This document shows, one piece after another, positions 1-10,450 of a DNA stretch of 64,000 bases. Below the pieces are notes generated by a model that searched no databases, was not told the origin of the DNA, and worked only from the letters and a program-made list of their open reading frames with translations. Position 1 is the first letter of the stretch. Every line of letters begins with the position of its first letter. The position numbers were made by a program, and so were the translations under genes. This DNA comes from Intestinimonas butyriciproducens (GTDB lineage: Bacteria; Bacillota; Clostridia; Oscillospirales; Oscillospiraceae), in NCBI RefSeq assembly GCF_004154955.1, contig NZ_CP011524.1, positions 1 through 64,000 on the forward strand, given 5' to 3'.

Positions 1-1323
1 ATGAATTCCGCCGCGGATATCTGGTCCAAAGTGCTCTCCCTCATGGAAGCGGACATGACCGCCACCACCATTCACACCTGGTTTGACGACACGGTGGCCT
101 TGTCCCTGGATGAGGACAAGTTTATTCTCCACACACCCTCAGACTTCAAGCGGGATATTATCCTCTCCCGCTATCTGCCCCCCATTCAAAAGGCCCTGCA
201 CGAACTCTTCTCCGCCGACTTCCAGGTGGTAGTACTGGGCGCAGAGGAGCTGGAAAAGTATCAGAACAGCCGCCGTCCGAAGGAAGACGGCTTTCTACCC
301 GGTACCGAGGAGTATACCTTCGAGCGCTTCGTGGTGGGCTCTTCCAACAAATTCGCCCACGCCGCCGCCCGCGCAGTGGCGGACCACCCGGCCCTCAACT
401 ACAATCCCCTCTTCATCTACGGAGAATCCGGCCTGGGAAAGACCCATCTGCTTTACGCCATCGCCCACAAGATCCACGCAGACCATCCGGACTACCGCAT
501 CGTCTACATCAAGGGCGACGCCTTCACCAACGAGCTCATTCAGGCCATTCGGGAAGGCCGAAATCAGGAGTTCCGGGAGAAATTCCGGTCGGCAGACGTC
601 TTTTTGATGGACGACGTACAGTTCATTGCCGGCAAGGACTCCACTATGGAGGAGATGTTCCATACCTTCAATACCCTATACGAGACCCGAAAACAGATCG
701 TCTTTACCGCCGACCGCCCTCCCAAGGAGATGCTCAAACTGGAGGACCGGCTGAAGACCAGATTCGAATGGGGTCTCATTGCCGACATCCAGCCCCCCGA
801 CTATGAAACGCGCATGGCCATCATCAAAAACAAAGCCATCCGTATGGGGGTGGAGCTACCCGAGGCGGTCTTGCAGTATGTGGCTGAGAACATCACCGCC
901 AATGTCAGACAGATCGAAGGGACCGTCAACAAGATCATGGCCCTGCGGGATCTGGAGGGAAGCAATATCGACGCCGCCACTGTCACCCGTGCGGTACGGG
1001 ATATGTTCAAAGACCCCTCCGACATCATGCCCACCTCCGACGTCATCATCGAAGAGGTGTGCAACTTCTACAACATCGACAACAGCGCTCTGCGGGGACA
1101 GGGGCGGACCAAGGATACGGCCCTCGCCCGCCAGGTGGCCATGTACCTGATCCGCGAAATGACCAATCTCTCCCTCAAAGAGATTGGCCGTGAATTTGAA
1201 AATCGGGATCATACCACGGTTCTCCACTCCATTGAGCGGGTAGAGAAGCTGAAAAAAAGCACCCCGGAAATCACCGAGGTCATCAAGGATATCCGCTCCA
1301 ACATCAACGCACGATACGAATAG
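1..1323 (+). CDS. dnaA: Chromosomal replication initiator DnaA
   Basis: DnaA is the AAA+ protein that binds DnaA boxes and melts oriC. The 440-residue protein has the full family layout: an N-terminal interaction domain, then the AAA+ core with Walker A GESGLGKT at residues 141-148 and Walker B around 200-205 (FLMDD). The C-terminal helix-turn-helix carries the DnaA signature DHTTV at 403-407. The ATG is the first base of the window, so the sequence was probably rotated to dnaA and the upstream regulatory region is not visible. The downstream gap has DnaA-box-like repeats and dnaN follows, as in Gram-positive origins. Confidence 0.98.
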   Translation: MNSAADIWSKVLSLMEADMTATTIHTWFDDTVALSLDEDKFILHTPSDFKRDIILSRYLPPIQKALHELFSADFQVVVLGAEELEKYQNSRRPKEDGFLPGTEEYTFERFVVGSSNKFAHAAARAVADHPALNYNPLFIYGESGLGKTHLLYAIAHKIHADHPDYRIVYIKGDAFTNELIQAIREGRNQEFREKFRSADVFLMDDVQFIAGKDSTMEEMFHTFNTLYETRKQIVFTADRPPKEMLKLEDRLKTRFEWGLIADIQPPDYETRMAIIKNKAIRMGVELPEAVLQYVAENITANVRQIEGTVNKIMALRDLEGSNIDAATVTRAVRDMFKDPSDIMPTSDVIIEEVCNFYNIDNSALRGQGRTKDTALARQVAMYLIREMTNLSLKEIGREFENRDHTTVLHSIERVEKLKKSTPEITEVIKDIRSNINARYE

Positions 1324-1611
1324 CTTCTCGAATTCTTATTCATATCGATTTCCATTTTTCCAATCCATACAGCTTATCGCTTTCCACCACATTTTGTGGA
1401 AATGTGGACAACTGTATGTGGACAAGTTTCTCCCCTTTTTCCCCTGTGTGGAAACCCTTCTCTTTTCTGCACACCCCCTGTGGAAGCACAACCCTTAGCC
1501 CTCCAACCGTTTCAGGGTCTTTTCCACAAAATTTTATACTACGAGTACTATTGCTATCTTTAATCCTCTCCTCTCCTCAAAAAGAGCGGAAACGAAAGGA
1601 AGGAAGTCTCC
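1324..1611. other. oriC: oriC region between dnaA and dnaN with DnaA-box-like repeats
   Basis: This 288-bp gap has no plausible gene. It contains two identical TGTGGACAA motifs at 1403-1411 and 1417-1425. Further TGTGGAAA-type variants lie at 1395-1403, 1447-1455 and 1479-1487, and an inverted one (TTTTCCACA) at 1520-1528. All resemble the DnaA box TGTGGATAA. Immediately after the inverted box, an AT-rich stretch at 1537-1557 reads in triplet register TAC TAC GAG TAC TAT TGC TAT. This resembles the DnaA-trio and unwinding arrangement described at the Bacillus subtilis origin. The oriC assignment rests on motif content and position. Confidence 0.8.
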
Positions 1612-2724
1612 ATGAAGTTCTCCTGCGAAAAAGCCCTTTTGCAGTCAGCAATTGCCGTTACGGCCCGGGCTGTCTCCCCAAAAAGCTCCATTCCCGCCTT
1701 AGAGGGTATCCTCCTGGAAGCCAGGACCGACCTGCGCCTGACCGGCTATAATCTGGAAACCGGGATCCGTACCGTGGTGCCCGCCCAGATTGATCAGGAG
1801 GGAAGCCTGGTACTCTCCGCCCGGCTCTTCGGCGAGATCATCCGGAAGCTGCCCGACGATATCGTCTCCTTTCAGGCCGATGGCTATATGGTCAACATCA
1901 CCTGCGGTATGAGCCAGTTCAATATTCTGGCCACCGATCCCGATGACTTTCCCGAGTTGCCCACAGTGGAGGACAAAAACGGTTTCACCATTCCCAGGGG
2001 CAAACTGGGCTCTATGATCCGCCAGACCATCTTTGCCGTCAGCGACAACGAATCCCGGCCCATCCATACCGGTTCCCTCTTCGAGATCGACGATACGGGC
2101 CTTACCGTGGTCTCTGTGGACGGCTACCGGCTGGCTCTGCGGCACGAGCCCATTACGGAGCGTGACGGTGCCCTCTCCTTCTCCTTCGTCGTGCCCGGCT
2201 CCGCTCTCTCAGAGGTGGAGAAGATCTGCAGCGACGGTGAGGAGGAGGCTACGGTCACGCAGGGAGAGCGGCACGTCATGTTCCGTATAGGGGATACCAT
2301 GCTGGTCTCCCGCCGTCTGGAGGGTGAATTTCTGGCCTATCGGCAGGCGATTCCCCGCAACAACGGCATCAAAGTGGAGGGGGATACCAGGGCTCTGCTC
2401 ACCTCGATTGACCGTGTCTCCCTCATCATCAGCGATAAGCTCAAGTCCCCCCTCCGCTGTGTCTTTGACGACAATGTGCTCAAGATCACCACCAAGACCG
2501 GGATCGGGGACGCCTCCGACCAATGTCCCATCTCCGGCGACGGCGGCGGACTGGAGATCGGCTTCAATAACCGCTATCTGATGGACGCGCTGAAGGCCGC
2601 TCCCGCGGACCGGGTCCGGCTGGAGCTTTCCTCCGGTGTGGCGCCCTGCGTCATTCTCCCGGCGGAAGGAGAGGAGAACTTCCTCTACATGGTCCTCCCC
2701 GTGCGGCTGAAGGCGGGAGAATGA
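1612..2724 (+). CDS. dnaN: DNA polymerase III beta sliding clamp
   Basis: DnaN is the ring-shaped clamp that tethers the replicative polymerase to DNA. The protein has 370 residues, the usual clamp length, and starts MKFSCEKALLQSAI as in other Firmicutes clamps. It ends with the conserved YMVLPVRL strand that precedes the C-terminus. A purine-rich ribosome-binding site (AAAGGAAGGA) lies about 8 bases before the ATG. Its position directly after oriC and before yaaA and recF is canonical. Confidence 0.97.
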   Translation: MKFSCEKALLQSAIAVTARAVSPKSSIPALEGILLEARTDLRLTGYNLETGIRTVVPAQIDQEGSLVLSARLFGEIIRKLPDDIVSFQADGYMVNITCGMSQFNILATDPDDFPELPTVEDKNGFTIPRGKLGSMIRQTIFAVSDNESRPIHTGSLFEIDDTGLTVVSVDGYRLALRHEPITERDGALSFSFVVPGSALSEVEKICSDGEEEATVTQGERHVMFRIGDTMLVSRRLEGEFLAYRQAIPRNNGIKVEGDTRALLTSIDRVSLIISDKLKSPLRCVFDDNVLKITTKTGIGDASDQCPISGDGGGLEIGFNNRYLMDALKAAPADRVRLELSSGVAPCVILPAEGEENFLYMVLPVRLKAGE

Positions 2725-2763
2725 TGGAACCAAGACCCTGCCTGCGCAAGGAAAAATCAACCC

Positions 2764-2804
2764 CCTCAAACGAATTCTGCCGGAGCTGTACCGGCAGTTT
2801 GAGG
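2764..2804. other. Two-tier hairpin between dnaN and yaaA
   Basis: In the roughly 100-bp gap between dnaN and yaaA an inner stem CTGCCGG/CCGGCAG (2777-2783 with 2791-2797) is extended by an outer stem CCTCAAA/TTTGAGG (2764-2770 with 2798-2804), with a 6-nt bulge on the 5-prime side. No T-run follows, so it is not a standard terminator. It could be an mRNA processing or stability element. Function is unknown. Confidence 0.45.
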
Positions 2805-2826
2805 CTTTGGCGGAGAAGGAGCAGAT

Positions 2827-3039
2827 ATGCAGACAAGCCAAGTGAAAATTACAACTGAATTCATCAAACTGGACGCTCTTTTAAAGTTTTCCGGGGTCAT
2901 GGAGACCGGAGGAGAGGCCAAAGAGGCCATTCAGGGCGGTGAAGTCCGAGTCAACGGTGAGGTATGCACCATGCGGGGCAAAAAGCTCCGTCCAGGCGAC
3001 GTGGTGGAGCTCAGCGGCGTCCGGCTGACCGTACAATGA
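2827..3039 (+). CDS. yaaA: S4-domain RNA-binding protein, YaaA family
   Basis: This 70-residue protein is almost entirely one S4 RNA-binding domain. The [19 protein letters not shown] segment and the [21 protein letters not shown] core are typical. The Bacillus homologue YaaA, also encoded between dnaN and recF, is linked to large-subunit ribosome assembly. The start has a GAAGGAG site six bases upstream. Its stop codon overlaps the recF start (ATGA), so the two are translationally coupled. Confidence 0.9.
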   Translation: MQTSQVKITTEFIKLDALLKFSGVMETGGEAKEAIQGGEVRVNGEVCTMRGKKLRPGDVVELSGVRLTVQ

Positions 3040-4139
3040 TCGTCAAGCGCATCACACTGGATTTTTTCCGCAACTACCTCCATCTTGAGTGTGCCTTTTC
3101 CCCCGCTACTAACGTGATCTATGGGGAGAACGCCCAAGGAAAGACCAATCTGCTGGAGGCCGTCGCCTATTTGTCCACCGCCTCCTCCCACCGGGCCCGA
3201 TATGACCGGGAACTCATTCAGCTTGGGGTGGACTCCGCCTGGATCCAGGCGGAAGTCTTTGCCCGTGAGCGGGAGTTTACCCTGGAGGCCCGCCTCTCCC
3301 GGGGGACACGGCGGCAGCTCTCCTCCAACGGTGTGCGGCTGAAATCAGCCGGAGAGCTCTCCGGTGTTCTGAATACTGTTCTCTTCTGTCCGGAGGATCT
3401 GTCCCTCATTCGTGACGGTGCGGCGGCGCGGCGGCGCTTTCTGGACGAGTGCATCTGCCAGCTCCGCCCCCGGTATGCCATGGCCCTGGCGGAATATAAA
3501 AAGCTTTATGAACATAAGATCCGCATTCTCCGGGACTGGACGGAAAAACCCTCCCTCCTGGACGCCCTGGATGAGTTTTCTCTCCGTATGGCTCAGACCG
3601 GAGCGGTGCTCATCCACTACCGGGCCCACTTTATACGGCGGCTCCAAGAGGTGGTCCCCCCCATCCACAGCGACTTTTCCGGCGGAAGGGAGCGCCTGGA
3701 CCTCCGCTACGAGACGGTTAAGACCGTGACTGACCCGGAAGCGCCGATGCGGGATATCCTTTCCCAGCTGCTGGAGCACCAGGAATCCCACCGGCAGGCG
3801 GAGCTGGAATCCAGACAGTGCCTGTCCGGGCCCCATAAGGACGACCTGGCTGTGGATTTGGATGGCGTATCCGCCAAGACATACGCATCCCAAGGGCAGA
3901 CCCGTACGGCGGCCCTCTCCCTGAAACTAGGGTGCCGTGAGATTTTTTTTCATGATACCGGGGAATGGCCTGTCCTTCTGCTGGACGACGTGCTTAGCGA
4001 GTTGGACCACCGGCGGCAGGAGTTCGTTCTCAACCGCATTGCCGGCGGACAGGTCTTCATTACCTGCTGCGAGGACGACCGCCTGGAGGGACTTGGAGAA
4101 GGAAGTACGTTTCACATCCACAACGGACGGCTGGTATAG
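3036..4139 (+). CDS. recF: DNA replication and repair protein RecF
   Basis: RecF is an SMC-like ATPase that binds gapped DNA and helps load RecA. I start it at ATG 3036 ([14 protein letters not shown]), which overlaps the yaaA stop and gives 367 residues, the family norm. An in-frame ATG further upstream lies inside yaaA and is unlikely. Walker A GENAQGKT is at residues 30-37. The ABC signature is in the [10 protein letters not shown] segment and the Walker B/D-loop reads [11 protein letters not shown] near the C-terminus. Confidence 0.96.
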   Translation: MIVKRITLDFFRNYLHLECAFSPATNVIYGENAQGKTNLLEAVAYLSTASSHRARYDRELIQLGVDSAWIQAEVFAREREFTLEARLSRGTRRQLSSNGVRLKSAGELSGVLNTVLFCPEDLSLIRDGAAARRRFLDECICQLRPRYAMALAEYKKLYEHKIRILRDWTEKPSLLDALDEFSLRMAQTGAVLIHYRAHFIRRLQEVVPPIHSDFSGGRERLDLRYETVKTVTDPEAPMRDILSQLLEHQESHRQAELESRQCLSGPHKDDLAVDLDGVSAKTYASQGQTRTAALSLKLGCREIFFHDTGEWPVLLLDDVLSELDHRRQEFVLNRIAGGQVFITCCEDDRLEGLGEGSTFHIHNGRLV

Positions 4140-4169
4140 CCGTCCTCTGAACCGGAAGAGGAGCGATCT

Positions 4170-4433
4170 ATGTATCTGCATCTGGGACAATCCGTGGTGG
4201 TGCCCTTTCGGGATGTCATCGGTGTATTCGATATGGACAATACCACCTCTTCTCATCTCACCCGCAAATTTTTAGAGCGGGCGGAGCGGGAGGGCCGTGT
4301 GGTGGATGTGTCCGGCGATCTGCCCAAGTCCTTCGCCCTGTGCAGGGCCGGGGATGGAGCGCCGGTGGTCTATCTCTCCCAACTCTCCACGGCCACCCTG
4401 CTCAAGCGGGTGGAGAACAATCTATTTGAATGA
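4170..4433 (+). CDS. remB: Extracellular-matrix regulator RemB-like (DUF370)
   Basis: This 87-residue protein begins MYLHLGQSVVVPFRDVIGVFD, the conserved RemA/RemB (DUF370) fold entry. In Bacillus the homologue YaaB/RemB lies between recF and gyrB, exactly as here, and contributes to biofilm-matrix gene regulation. A GAAGAGGAG ribosome-binding site precedes the ATG. Its role in a clostridial host is inferred only from family and synteny. Confidence 0.87.
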   Translation: MYLHLGQSVVVPFRDVIGVFDMDNTTSSHLTRKFLERAEREGRVVDVSGDLPKSFALCRAGDGAPVVYLSQLSTATLLKRVENNLFE

Positions 4434-4518
4434 AAAAGCACGCAGACAGGTTCTGTTTGAACATAAAAGAAACAGGGCCGCCGTTCGCGTGTAAACACGG
4501 AACCCAGGAGGTTTTAAA

Positions 4519-6477
4519 ATGTCTGAAGAACTGGAAAACAGCGAGATCAGCCAGCCGGAACAGGTATCACATGAGTACGGCGGTTCTGAGATTCAGGTGC
4601 TGGAGGGACTGGAGGCCGTCCGCAAGCGGCCCGGCATGTATATCGGCTCCACCTCTTCCTCCGGTCTCCATCATCTGGTGTATGAGATCGTAGACAATGC
4701 CATCGACGAGGCTCTGGCCGGTTACTGCGATGAGATCAATGTGATCATCAAAGAGGGCAACGTCATTACCGTCACCGACAACGGCCGCGGCATCCCTGTG
4801 GACATACAGCCCCAGACCGGACTTCCCGCGCTGGAGGTCGTGTTTACCATCCTCCACGCGGGCGGTAAGTTTGGCGGCGGGGGCTACAAGGTCTCCGGCG
4901 GCCTGCACGGCGTGGGCGCCAGCGTGGTAAACGCCCTGTCTGAGTGGCTGGAGGTCCAGGTCTACAAGGACGGCAAGATCTATGAGATGAAGTTTGCCAG
5001 AGGGAAGGTCACCCAGCCCATCACCGTGGTGGGGGATACCGATAAGCACGGCACTGTGGTCACCTTTCAGCCGGATCCGGAGATGTTCACCGACACCACC
5101 GTATACGATTACGATATCCTCCATACCCGTATGCGGGAAGAGGCTTTCCTCAATGCCGGACTGCGTATCCACACCATCGATCAGCGCGCGGGCAGGGAGC
5201 AGCATGATGACATGTGCTATGCCGGCGGGATCCGGGAGTTTGTCACTTGGCTCAACCGGGCCAAGAATCCCATTCACGATGGCGTCATCTATATGGCGGG
5301 GCAGAAGGGGGATTCCATCGCCGAGTTGGCCTTCCAATACACCGACAGCTACAGTGAGAGTATCCTCTCCTTTGCCAACAACGTGCATACCCCCGAGGGC
5401 GGCATGCACGAGACCGGGTTCAAACAGGCGCTGACTTCCACCCTCAATGCCTATGGGAAAAGGATGAATCTGCTCAAGGATGGCGATGAGATCAAGGGCG
5501 AGGACTACCGGGAGGGGCTCACCTGCATCATCTCCGTGAAGCTTACCGACGCCCAGTTTGAGGGACAGACCAAGGCCAAGCTGGGAAATTCCGAGGTGCG
5601 TACCCTGGTGAGCGCCATCGTATCGGAAAAGCTGGAAGAGTTTTTGGAGGAAAATCCGGCGGTAGGCAGGGCCATCCTGGACAAGGCCCTCACCGCCTCC
5701 CGGGCCCGGGAGGCGGCCCGAAAGGCCCGGGAGTCCATCCGGCGCAAAACCGCTTTGGGCGGCGCGGCCATGCCCGACAAGCTGCGGGACTGCAATGAGG
5801 TGAATCCCGAGCTCACCGAACTCTATATCGTCGAGGGCGACTCCGCCGGCGGCTCGGCTACCCAGGGCCGGGATTCCCGCTTCCAGGCCATTCTCCCCCT
5901 GTGGGGCAAGATGCTCAATGTGGAGAAAGCCCGCGCCGACAAGGTGTACGGCAACGACAAGCTCCAACCGGTCATCACGGCTCTGGGGGCCGGGATCGGG
6001 GACGAGTTCGACCCCAATAAGCTCCGCTATCACAAGGTCATCATCATGGCCGATGCCGATGTGGACGGCGCCCATATCCGTACCCTGCTGCTCACCTTCT
6101 TCTTCCGCTTTATGCGCCCGCTGATTGAGCAGGGCTATGTATATGCCGCCGTGCCCCCCCTTTACAAGCTGACCAGGGGCAAGCTCACACGGGTGGCCTT
6201 CTCCGATGAAGAGCGGGACAAGGTCTCCGCTGAGCTGCGGGGCGACAATCCCAACGCCAAGGTGGACATCAGCCGCTATAAGGGCCTGGGTGAGATGGAC
6301 CCCCATGAACTGTGGGAGACCACCATGGACCCAGAAAAGCGCACGCTCAAGCGGATTGAGCTGGACGACGCCGTCCGCGCGGACGAGACCTTCACCGTAC
6401 TCATGGGCGAGAAGGTGGAGCCCCGCAAGGAATTCATTGAAAAGAACGCCAGATACGCCGTCAATTTGGATTACTAA
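4519..6477 (+). CDS. gyrB: DNA gyrase subunit B
   Basis: GyrB is the ATPase subunit of the A2B2 enzyme that introduces negative supercoils. The protein has 652 residues, typical for Gram-positives, which lack the enterobacterial insert. Visible elements are the GHKL ATP site ([11 protein letters not shown]), the ATP lid ([15 protein letters not shown]), the Toprim glutamate motif ([10 protein letters not shown]) and the Mg-binding DADVDGAH motif. An AGGAGG site lies at 4507-4512. The stop is two bases before a lipoprotein gene, not gyrA. Confidence 0.98.
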   Translation: MSEELENSEISQPEQVSHEYGGSEIQVLEGLEAVRKRPGMYIGSTSSSGLHHLVYEIVDNAIDEALAGYCDEINVIIKEGNVITVTDNGRGIPVDIQPQTGLPALEVVFTILHAGGKFGGGGYKVSGGLHGVGASVVNALSEWLEVQVYKDGKIYEMKFARGKVTQPITVVGDTDKHGTVVTFQPDPEMFTDTTVYDYDILHTRMREEAFLNAGLRIHTIDQRAGREQHDDMCYAGGIREFVTWLNRAKNPIHDGVIYMAGQKGDSIAELAFQYTDSYSESILSFANNVHTPEGGMHETGFKQALTSTLNAYGKRMNLLKDGDEIKGEDYREGLTCIISVKLTDAQFEGQTKAKLGNSEVRTLVSAIVSEKLEEFLEENPAVGRAILDKALTASRAREAARKARESIRRKTALGGAAMPDKLRDCNEVNPELTELYIVEGDSAGGSATQGRDSRFQAILPLWGKMLNVEKARADKVYGNDKLQPVITALGAGIGDEFDPNKLRYHKVIIMADADVDGAHIRTLLLTFFFRFMRPLIEQGYVYAAVPPLYKLTRGKLTRVAFSDEERDKVSAELRGDNPNAKVDISRYKGLGEMDPHELWETTMDPEKRTLKRIELDDAVRADETFTVLMGEKVEPRKEFIEKNARYAVNLDY

Positions 6478-6479
6478 AT

Positions 6480-7328
6480 ATGAAAAAGACGGGATATATC
6501 ACGATCTGTATTTTTCTCTGCGCCGCACTGACCGCCTGCGGAAAGCCGCCCGCCACAGAGACGCCGGTACCGTCTCCTGCCGCCGCCGTACAGACGCTAG
6601 GGCCCAGCCCTTCCGGAACGATTGACCTGTCGTCCACTCCGGAGCCGGAGACACTTCCAGTCTCTCCCCTGACCGAGGAAAATACGCCCGCCCGGACGGC
6701 TTATGCTGCCGCATTGAACACTCTGCTGGACACCAACATTCTGCCGAACGGCGATAAACCATCCGATGATTACACCGGAAGCATCGAGGACCGGGAACGC
6801 ATGGCGAAGAACCGATTTTCGGTCTGTGATGTGGACGGAGATGGGGTGGAGGAGCTGATTCTTCTCTATACCACCGCCATTACCGCTGCACAACGGGGTT
6901 TTATTTTCTCCTGTGAGGAGGAGACAGGCAAGTTGGGGATTCAGCTGGAGTCCTATCCCCTTTTCACCTTCTATAAGAGCGGTGCGGTGGAGGGCGGATG
7001 GTCCCACAATCAGGGGAAGGGAAACACCTTCTGGCCCTATGACCTTTACCGCTACGATTCCTTTTTGGACGTCTATGTGGATGTGGGTTCGGTAGACGCC
7101 TGGGACGAGAGCCTGGGTATTGAAGATTATCCCAGCCAGGCGGACAAGAGTGGCAGCGGCTTCGTCTACTATATCGAGACCAATGGGTCTATGACCTGGG
7201 AGGACCCTTTGGACGTCTCCATCTATGAGGCATGGCGCTACCCCTATGTGCGGGACGGACAAGAAATTTTGCCGGAATATCTGCCCTTGACGGCGGAAAA
7301 TATTCAAAGTCTGCTGACAGCAGGCTGA
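6480..7328 (+). CDS. Putative lipoprotein inserted between gyrB and gyrA
   Basis: This 282-residue protein starts with a lipoprotein signal (MKKTGYITICIFLCAALTAC) with the lipobox cysteine at residue 20, so it should be anchored outside the membrane. A Pro/Thr/Ser-rich linker follows. A mature domain then contains CDVDGDGVEELILLYT, a DxDxDG calcium-loop-like motif seen in VCBS/FG-GAP-type surface proteins. The gene begins two bases after the gyrB stop and has no clear ribosome-binding site of its own, so it is probably translated from the gyrB-gyrA transcript. Function is unknown. Confidence 0.8.
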   Translation: MKKTGYITICIFLCAALTACGKPPATETPVPSPAAAVQTLGPSPSGTIDLSSTPEPETLPVSPLTEENTPARTAYAAALNTLLDTNILPNGDKPSDDYTGSIEDRERMAKNRFSVCDVDGDGVEELILLYTTAITAAQRGFIFSCEEETGKLGIQLESYPLFTFYKSGAVEGGWSHNQGKGNTFWPYDLYRYDSFLDVYVDVGSVDAWDESLGIEDYPSQADKSGSGFVYYIETNGSMTWEDPLDVSIYEAWRYPYVRDGQEILPEYLPLTAENIQSLLTAG

Positions 7329-7378
7329 TCTGATGCAAAGAGAGCAACGCGCTTTTGAAAAAGAAAGGCTGTTTTTGA

Positions 7379-9928
7379 ATGAGTAAAAAACCGCAGTACG
7401 ATCCTGAGGAGATCCGGTATCCGGACCAAGTCATCGTGACATCCCCCCTGGTGCCGGAGATGGAGCAGTCCTACATCGAATACGCCATGAGCGTCATCGT
7501 GGGCCGGGCCCTGCCCGACGTCCGCGACGGACTTAAGCCGGTCCACCGCCGTATCCTCTACGCCATGTATGAGGACAATCTGACCCATGACCGGCCATTT
7601 AAAAAGTCCGCCACCTGCGTGGGCGACGTACTGGGCCGGTACCATCCCCACGGAGACCAGAGCGTATATGACGCCCTGGTTCGTCTGGCACAGGATTTTT
7701 CCATGCGCTATATGCTGGTGGACGGCCACGGCAACTTTGGTTCCGTGGACGGAGATCCCCCGGCCGCCTACCGTTATACGGAGGCCCGGCTGGCCCGTAT
7801 TTCCGAGGAAATGCTCCGGGATATCGACAAAGAAACCGTGGACTGGGACCCCAACTTTGACGAGTCCAGAAGGGAGCCTAGGGTCCTCCCCTCCCGCTTC
7901 CCCAACCTGCTGGTGAACGGCTCCTCCGGCATTGCCGTGGGCATGGCCACCAATATCCCTCCCCACAATCTGCGGGAGGTCATCAATGCCTGCATCTGTG
8001 TACTGGATAACCCCGAGGCCACTCTGCCCGACCTGATGGAGCATGTCAAAGGGCCGGACTTCCCCACTAAAGGCATCATCATGGGACGTTCCGGCATCCG
8101 GGCCGCCTATGCCACCGGACGGGGACGACTGATGGTTCGGGCCCGCACGGAATTTGAGGAGTTCGGCAAGGACCGCACCCGTATCATCGTCACCGAGATC
8201 CCCTATCAGGTCAACAAGAGGATGCTCATCAAAAATATGGCCGACCAGGTGGAGGACAAGCGCCTGGAAGGGATCTCCGACATCCGGGACGAGACCGACC
8301 GGAACGGTATGCGCATCGTCATCGAGCTGAAGAAGGATGCCAATCCCCAGGTGGTCCTCAACCGTCTCTTTGCCCAGACCCAGCTTCAGACCACCTTTGC
8401 CATCAATATGCTGGCGCTGGTCAACAACCAGTCCCAACCCAAGATTTTGTCCTTGCGGCACATCTTGGACGAATACCTGGCCTTCCAGGAGGAGATCATC
8501 ATCCGGAGGACCAAGTATGACCTCCGCAAGGCACAGGAGCGGGCCCATCTGCTGGAGGGCCTGCTCATCGCCCAGGACAACATTGACGAGGTCATCAAGA
8601 TCATCCGTACCAGCTATGATAACGCCAAGGAGAATCTGATGTCCCGTTTCCATCTGGACGATGTCCAGGCCCAGGCAATCTGCGATATGCGCCTCATTGC
8701 CCTTCAGGGCCTGAACCGGGAAAAGCTGGAGAACGAGTACAAGGAGTTGGAGGAGCGCATCGCCTACTTCAACAAGCTCCTCTCCGACGAGGAGATGCTC
8801 AAGGGAGTGCTCAAGGAGGAGCTCACCGCCATCCGGGACAAGTACGGCGACGACCGCAAGACAGAGATCCAGGATGTGGAGGATGAGCTGGATATCGAGG
8901 ACCTGATTGAGGAGGAGGAGTGCGTCTTTACCCTCACCCGCGCGGGCTACATCAAGCGGACGCCGGCCTCGGCCTATCGGGCCCAAAAGCGGGGCGGAAA
9001 GGGCGTCAGCGCGCAGACACTAAAGGAGGAGGACTGTGTGGAGACCGTGTTCACCGCCTCCACCCATGACTATATCCTGTTCTTTACCAGCATGGGCCGG
9101 GTCCATCGGAAAAAGGGATATCAGATCGCCGAAGCGGGCCGGACGGCCAAGGGTACCAACATCGTCAACGTCCTCCCCATCGAGCAGGGGGAGAAGGTCA
9201 CGGCCATGATCCACCTGCGGGAGTATGCCGAGGACCGCTATCTGGTGATGGTGACCCGGAACGGCACGGTAAAGCGCATTTCTCTGCCTGTGATCAATAC
9301 GGCCCGGAAGGCCGGTATCCGCTGCATCACTCTGGACGAGGGGGATGAGCTCATCTCGGTCCGGGAGACGGACGGCAAGCAGGCGATCCTCATTGTCACA
9401 CACGACGGTATGGCCATTGCCTTCCTGGAGACGGACGTGCGCTGCATGGGCCGGGACGCCACCGGCGTCCGGGGCATCAAGCTGCGGGAGGGCGACTATG
9501 TGGTGGGCGCCGCCCGGGCCAAGTACGATCACCAGGTACTGATGGTAACGGAGAACGGCTATGGAAAGCGCACCCCCATGGACGAGTATTTCCGGGCGGA
9601 CGGACCGCAGAACCGGGGCGGTTATGGCCTTAAGGGCTATCAGGTCACGGAAAAGACCGGCCCTATCGCCGGGGTCAAGGTGGTCTCCGGCGAAGAGGAT
9701 ATCCTCATCATCTCAGACGACGGCGTGATCATCCGGATGCCGGTAAAGGATATCAACAGCTACAGCCGTACCGCCCAGGGCGTGATTCTGATGCGTCTCC
9801 AGGAGGGTGTGAAGGTCATCTCCATCGCCCGGACCGACCATGAGGGGGAGGAGATCGAGGAGCCCGTGGAAGACGAGATTCCCAAAGCGGGGAGCGACCA
9901 GGGGGGCCGGACGGAACCGGAGCAGTAA
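7379..9928 (+). CDS. gyrA: DNA gyrase subunit A
   Basis: GyrA cuts and rejoins DNA in the gyrase complex. The 849-residue protein has the catalytic tyrosine at position 133 (RYTEARLA). It has a GyrA-box variant QKRGGKG in the C-terminal beta-pinwheel, which marks it as gyrase rather than ParC. In the quinolone-resistance-determining region, HPHGD is followed by Gln94-Ser95-Val-Tyr-Asp98. Gln94 occupies the place of E. coli Ser83, while the acidic residue (Asp98, E. coli Asp87) is retained. The acidic tail is rich in Glu. Confidence 0.98.
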   Translation: MSKKPQYDPEEIRYPDQVIVTSPLVPEMEQSYIEYAMSVIVGRALPDVRDGLKPVHRRILYAMYEDNLTHDRPFKKSATCVGDVLGRYHPHGDQSVYDALVRLAQDFSMRYMLVDGHGNFGSVDGDPPAAYRYTEARLARISEEMLRDIDKETVDWDPNFDESRREPRVLPSRFPNLLVNGSSGIAVGMATNIPPHNLREVINACICVLDNPEATLPDLMEHVKGPDFPTKGIIMGRSGIRAAYATGRGRLMVRARTEFEEFGKDRTRIIVTEIPYQVNKRMLIKNMADQVEDKRLEGISDIRDETDRNGMRIVIELKKDANPQVVLNRLFAQTQLQTTFAINMLALVNNQSQPKILSLRHILDEYLAFQEEIIIRRTKYDLRKAQERAHLLEGLLIAQDNIDEVIKIIRTSYDNAKENLMSRFHLDDVQAQAICDMRLIALQGLNREKLENEYKELEERIAYFNKLLSDEEMLKGVLKEELTAIRDKYGDDRKTEIQDVEDELDIEDLIEEEECVFTLTRAGYIKRTPASAYRAQKRGGKGVSAQTLKEEDCVETVFTASTHDYILFFTSMGRVHRKKGYQIAEAGRTAKGTNIVNVLPIEQGEKVTAMIHLREYAEDRYLVMVTRNGTVKRISLPVINTARKAGIRCITLDEGDELISVRETDGKQAILIVTHDGMAIAFLETDVRCMGRDATGVRGIKLREGDYVVGAARAKYDHQVLMVTENGYGKRTPMDEYFRADGPQNRGGYGLKGYQVTEKTGPIAGVKVVSGEEDILIISDDGVIIRMPVKDINSYSRTAQGVILMRLQEGVKVISIARTDHEGEEIEEPVEDEIPKAGSDQGGRTEPEQ

Positions 9929-9970
9929 AAGCGCCCGGACAGCGTGAAAGGAGCTTTGCATACGACTGCG

Positions 9971-10411
9971 ATGAAAACGGTGACCATCTATACCGACGGG
10001 GCCTGCTCCGGCAATCCCGGTCCCGGTGGCTGGGGAGCGATCTTGATGTATGGATCGTTCAAAAAGGAGCTCTCCGGCGGCGAGGCCCATACCACCAACA
10101 ACCGTATGGAGCTCACGGGCGTCATTGCCGCTTTGGAGGCGCTCCGAGAGCCCTGTATCGTGGAGCTTTGGTCCGACTCCAAATATGTCATCGACGCCCT
10201 GGAAAAGGGCTGGGCCAAAGGCTGGCGGGCCAAGGGCTGGGTCAAGGCGGACAAAAAGCCCGCCCTTAATCCCGACCTGTGGGGCCGGCTGCTGGACCTG
10301 TGCGATTATCACAAAGTCCACCTCCACTGGGTCAAGGGCCATGCGTCCAACCCCTACAACAACAGGTGCGATGAGCTGGCGGTCATGGAGAGTCGAAAGT
10401 ATAAGGAATAA
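9971..10411 (+). CDS. rnhA: Ribonuclease HI
   Basis: RNase HI removes the RNA strand of RNA-DNA hybrids. The protein begins [20 protein letters not shown], carrying the first catalytic Asp. The [13 protein letters not shown] glutamate, the [11 protein letters not shown] aspartate and the C-terminal NRCDELA aspartate complete the DEDD set. From ATG 9971 it is 146 residues. The AAAGGAG site at 9947-9953 is 17 bases away. In-frame GTG 9944 or TTG 9956 are alternative starts that would add a short extension. A strong terminator follows at once. Confidence 0.93.
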   Translation: MKTVTIYTDGACSGNPGPGGWGAILMYGSFKKELSGGEAHTTNNRMELTGVIAALEALREPCIVELWSDSKYVIDALEKGWAKGWRAKGWVKADKKPALNPDLWGRLLDLCDYHKVHLHWVKGHASNPYNNRCDELAVMESRKYKE

Positions 10412-10450
10412 AAAAGTGGGGTCCGAGCTTGGTTCGGACCCCACTTTTTT
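10411..10450. terminator. Bidirectional terminator between rnhA and the AEC transporter
   Basis: A perfect stem GTGGGGTCCGA/TCGGACCCCAC with a 7-nt loop is flanked by an A-run on the left and a T-run on the right, so it can end transcription on both strands. The AEC gene stop codon lies inside the T-run. Confidence 0.93.

Noticed and set aside
4567-6306. A 579-codon open frame antisense to gyrB
   Set aside because: Same cause: GC-driven lack of stops opposite a certain gene. No recognisable domain.
7304-8986. A 560-codon open frame antisense to gyrA
   Set aside because: Long antisense frames are common opposite high-GC genes. The protein is a low-complexity mirror of gyrA codons, has no ribosome-binding site, and gyrA is certain.
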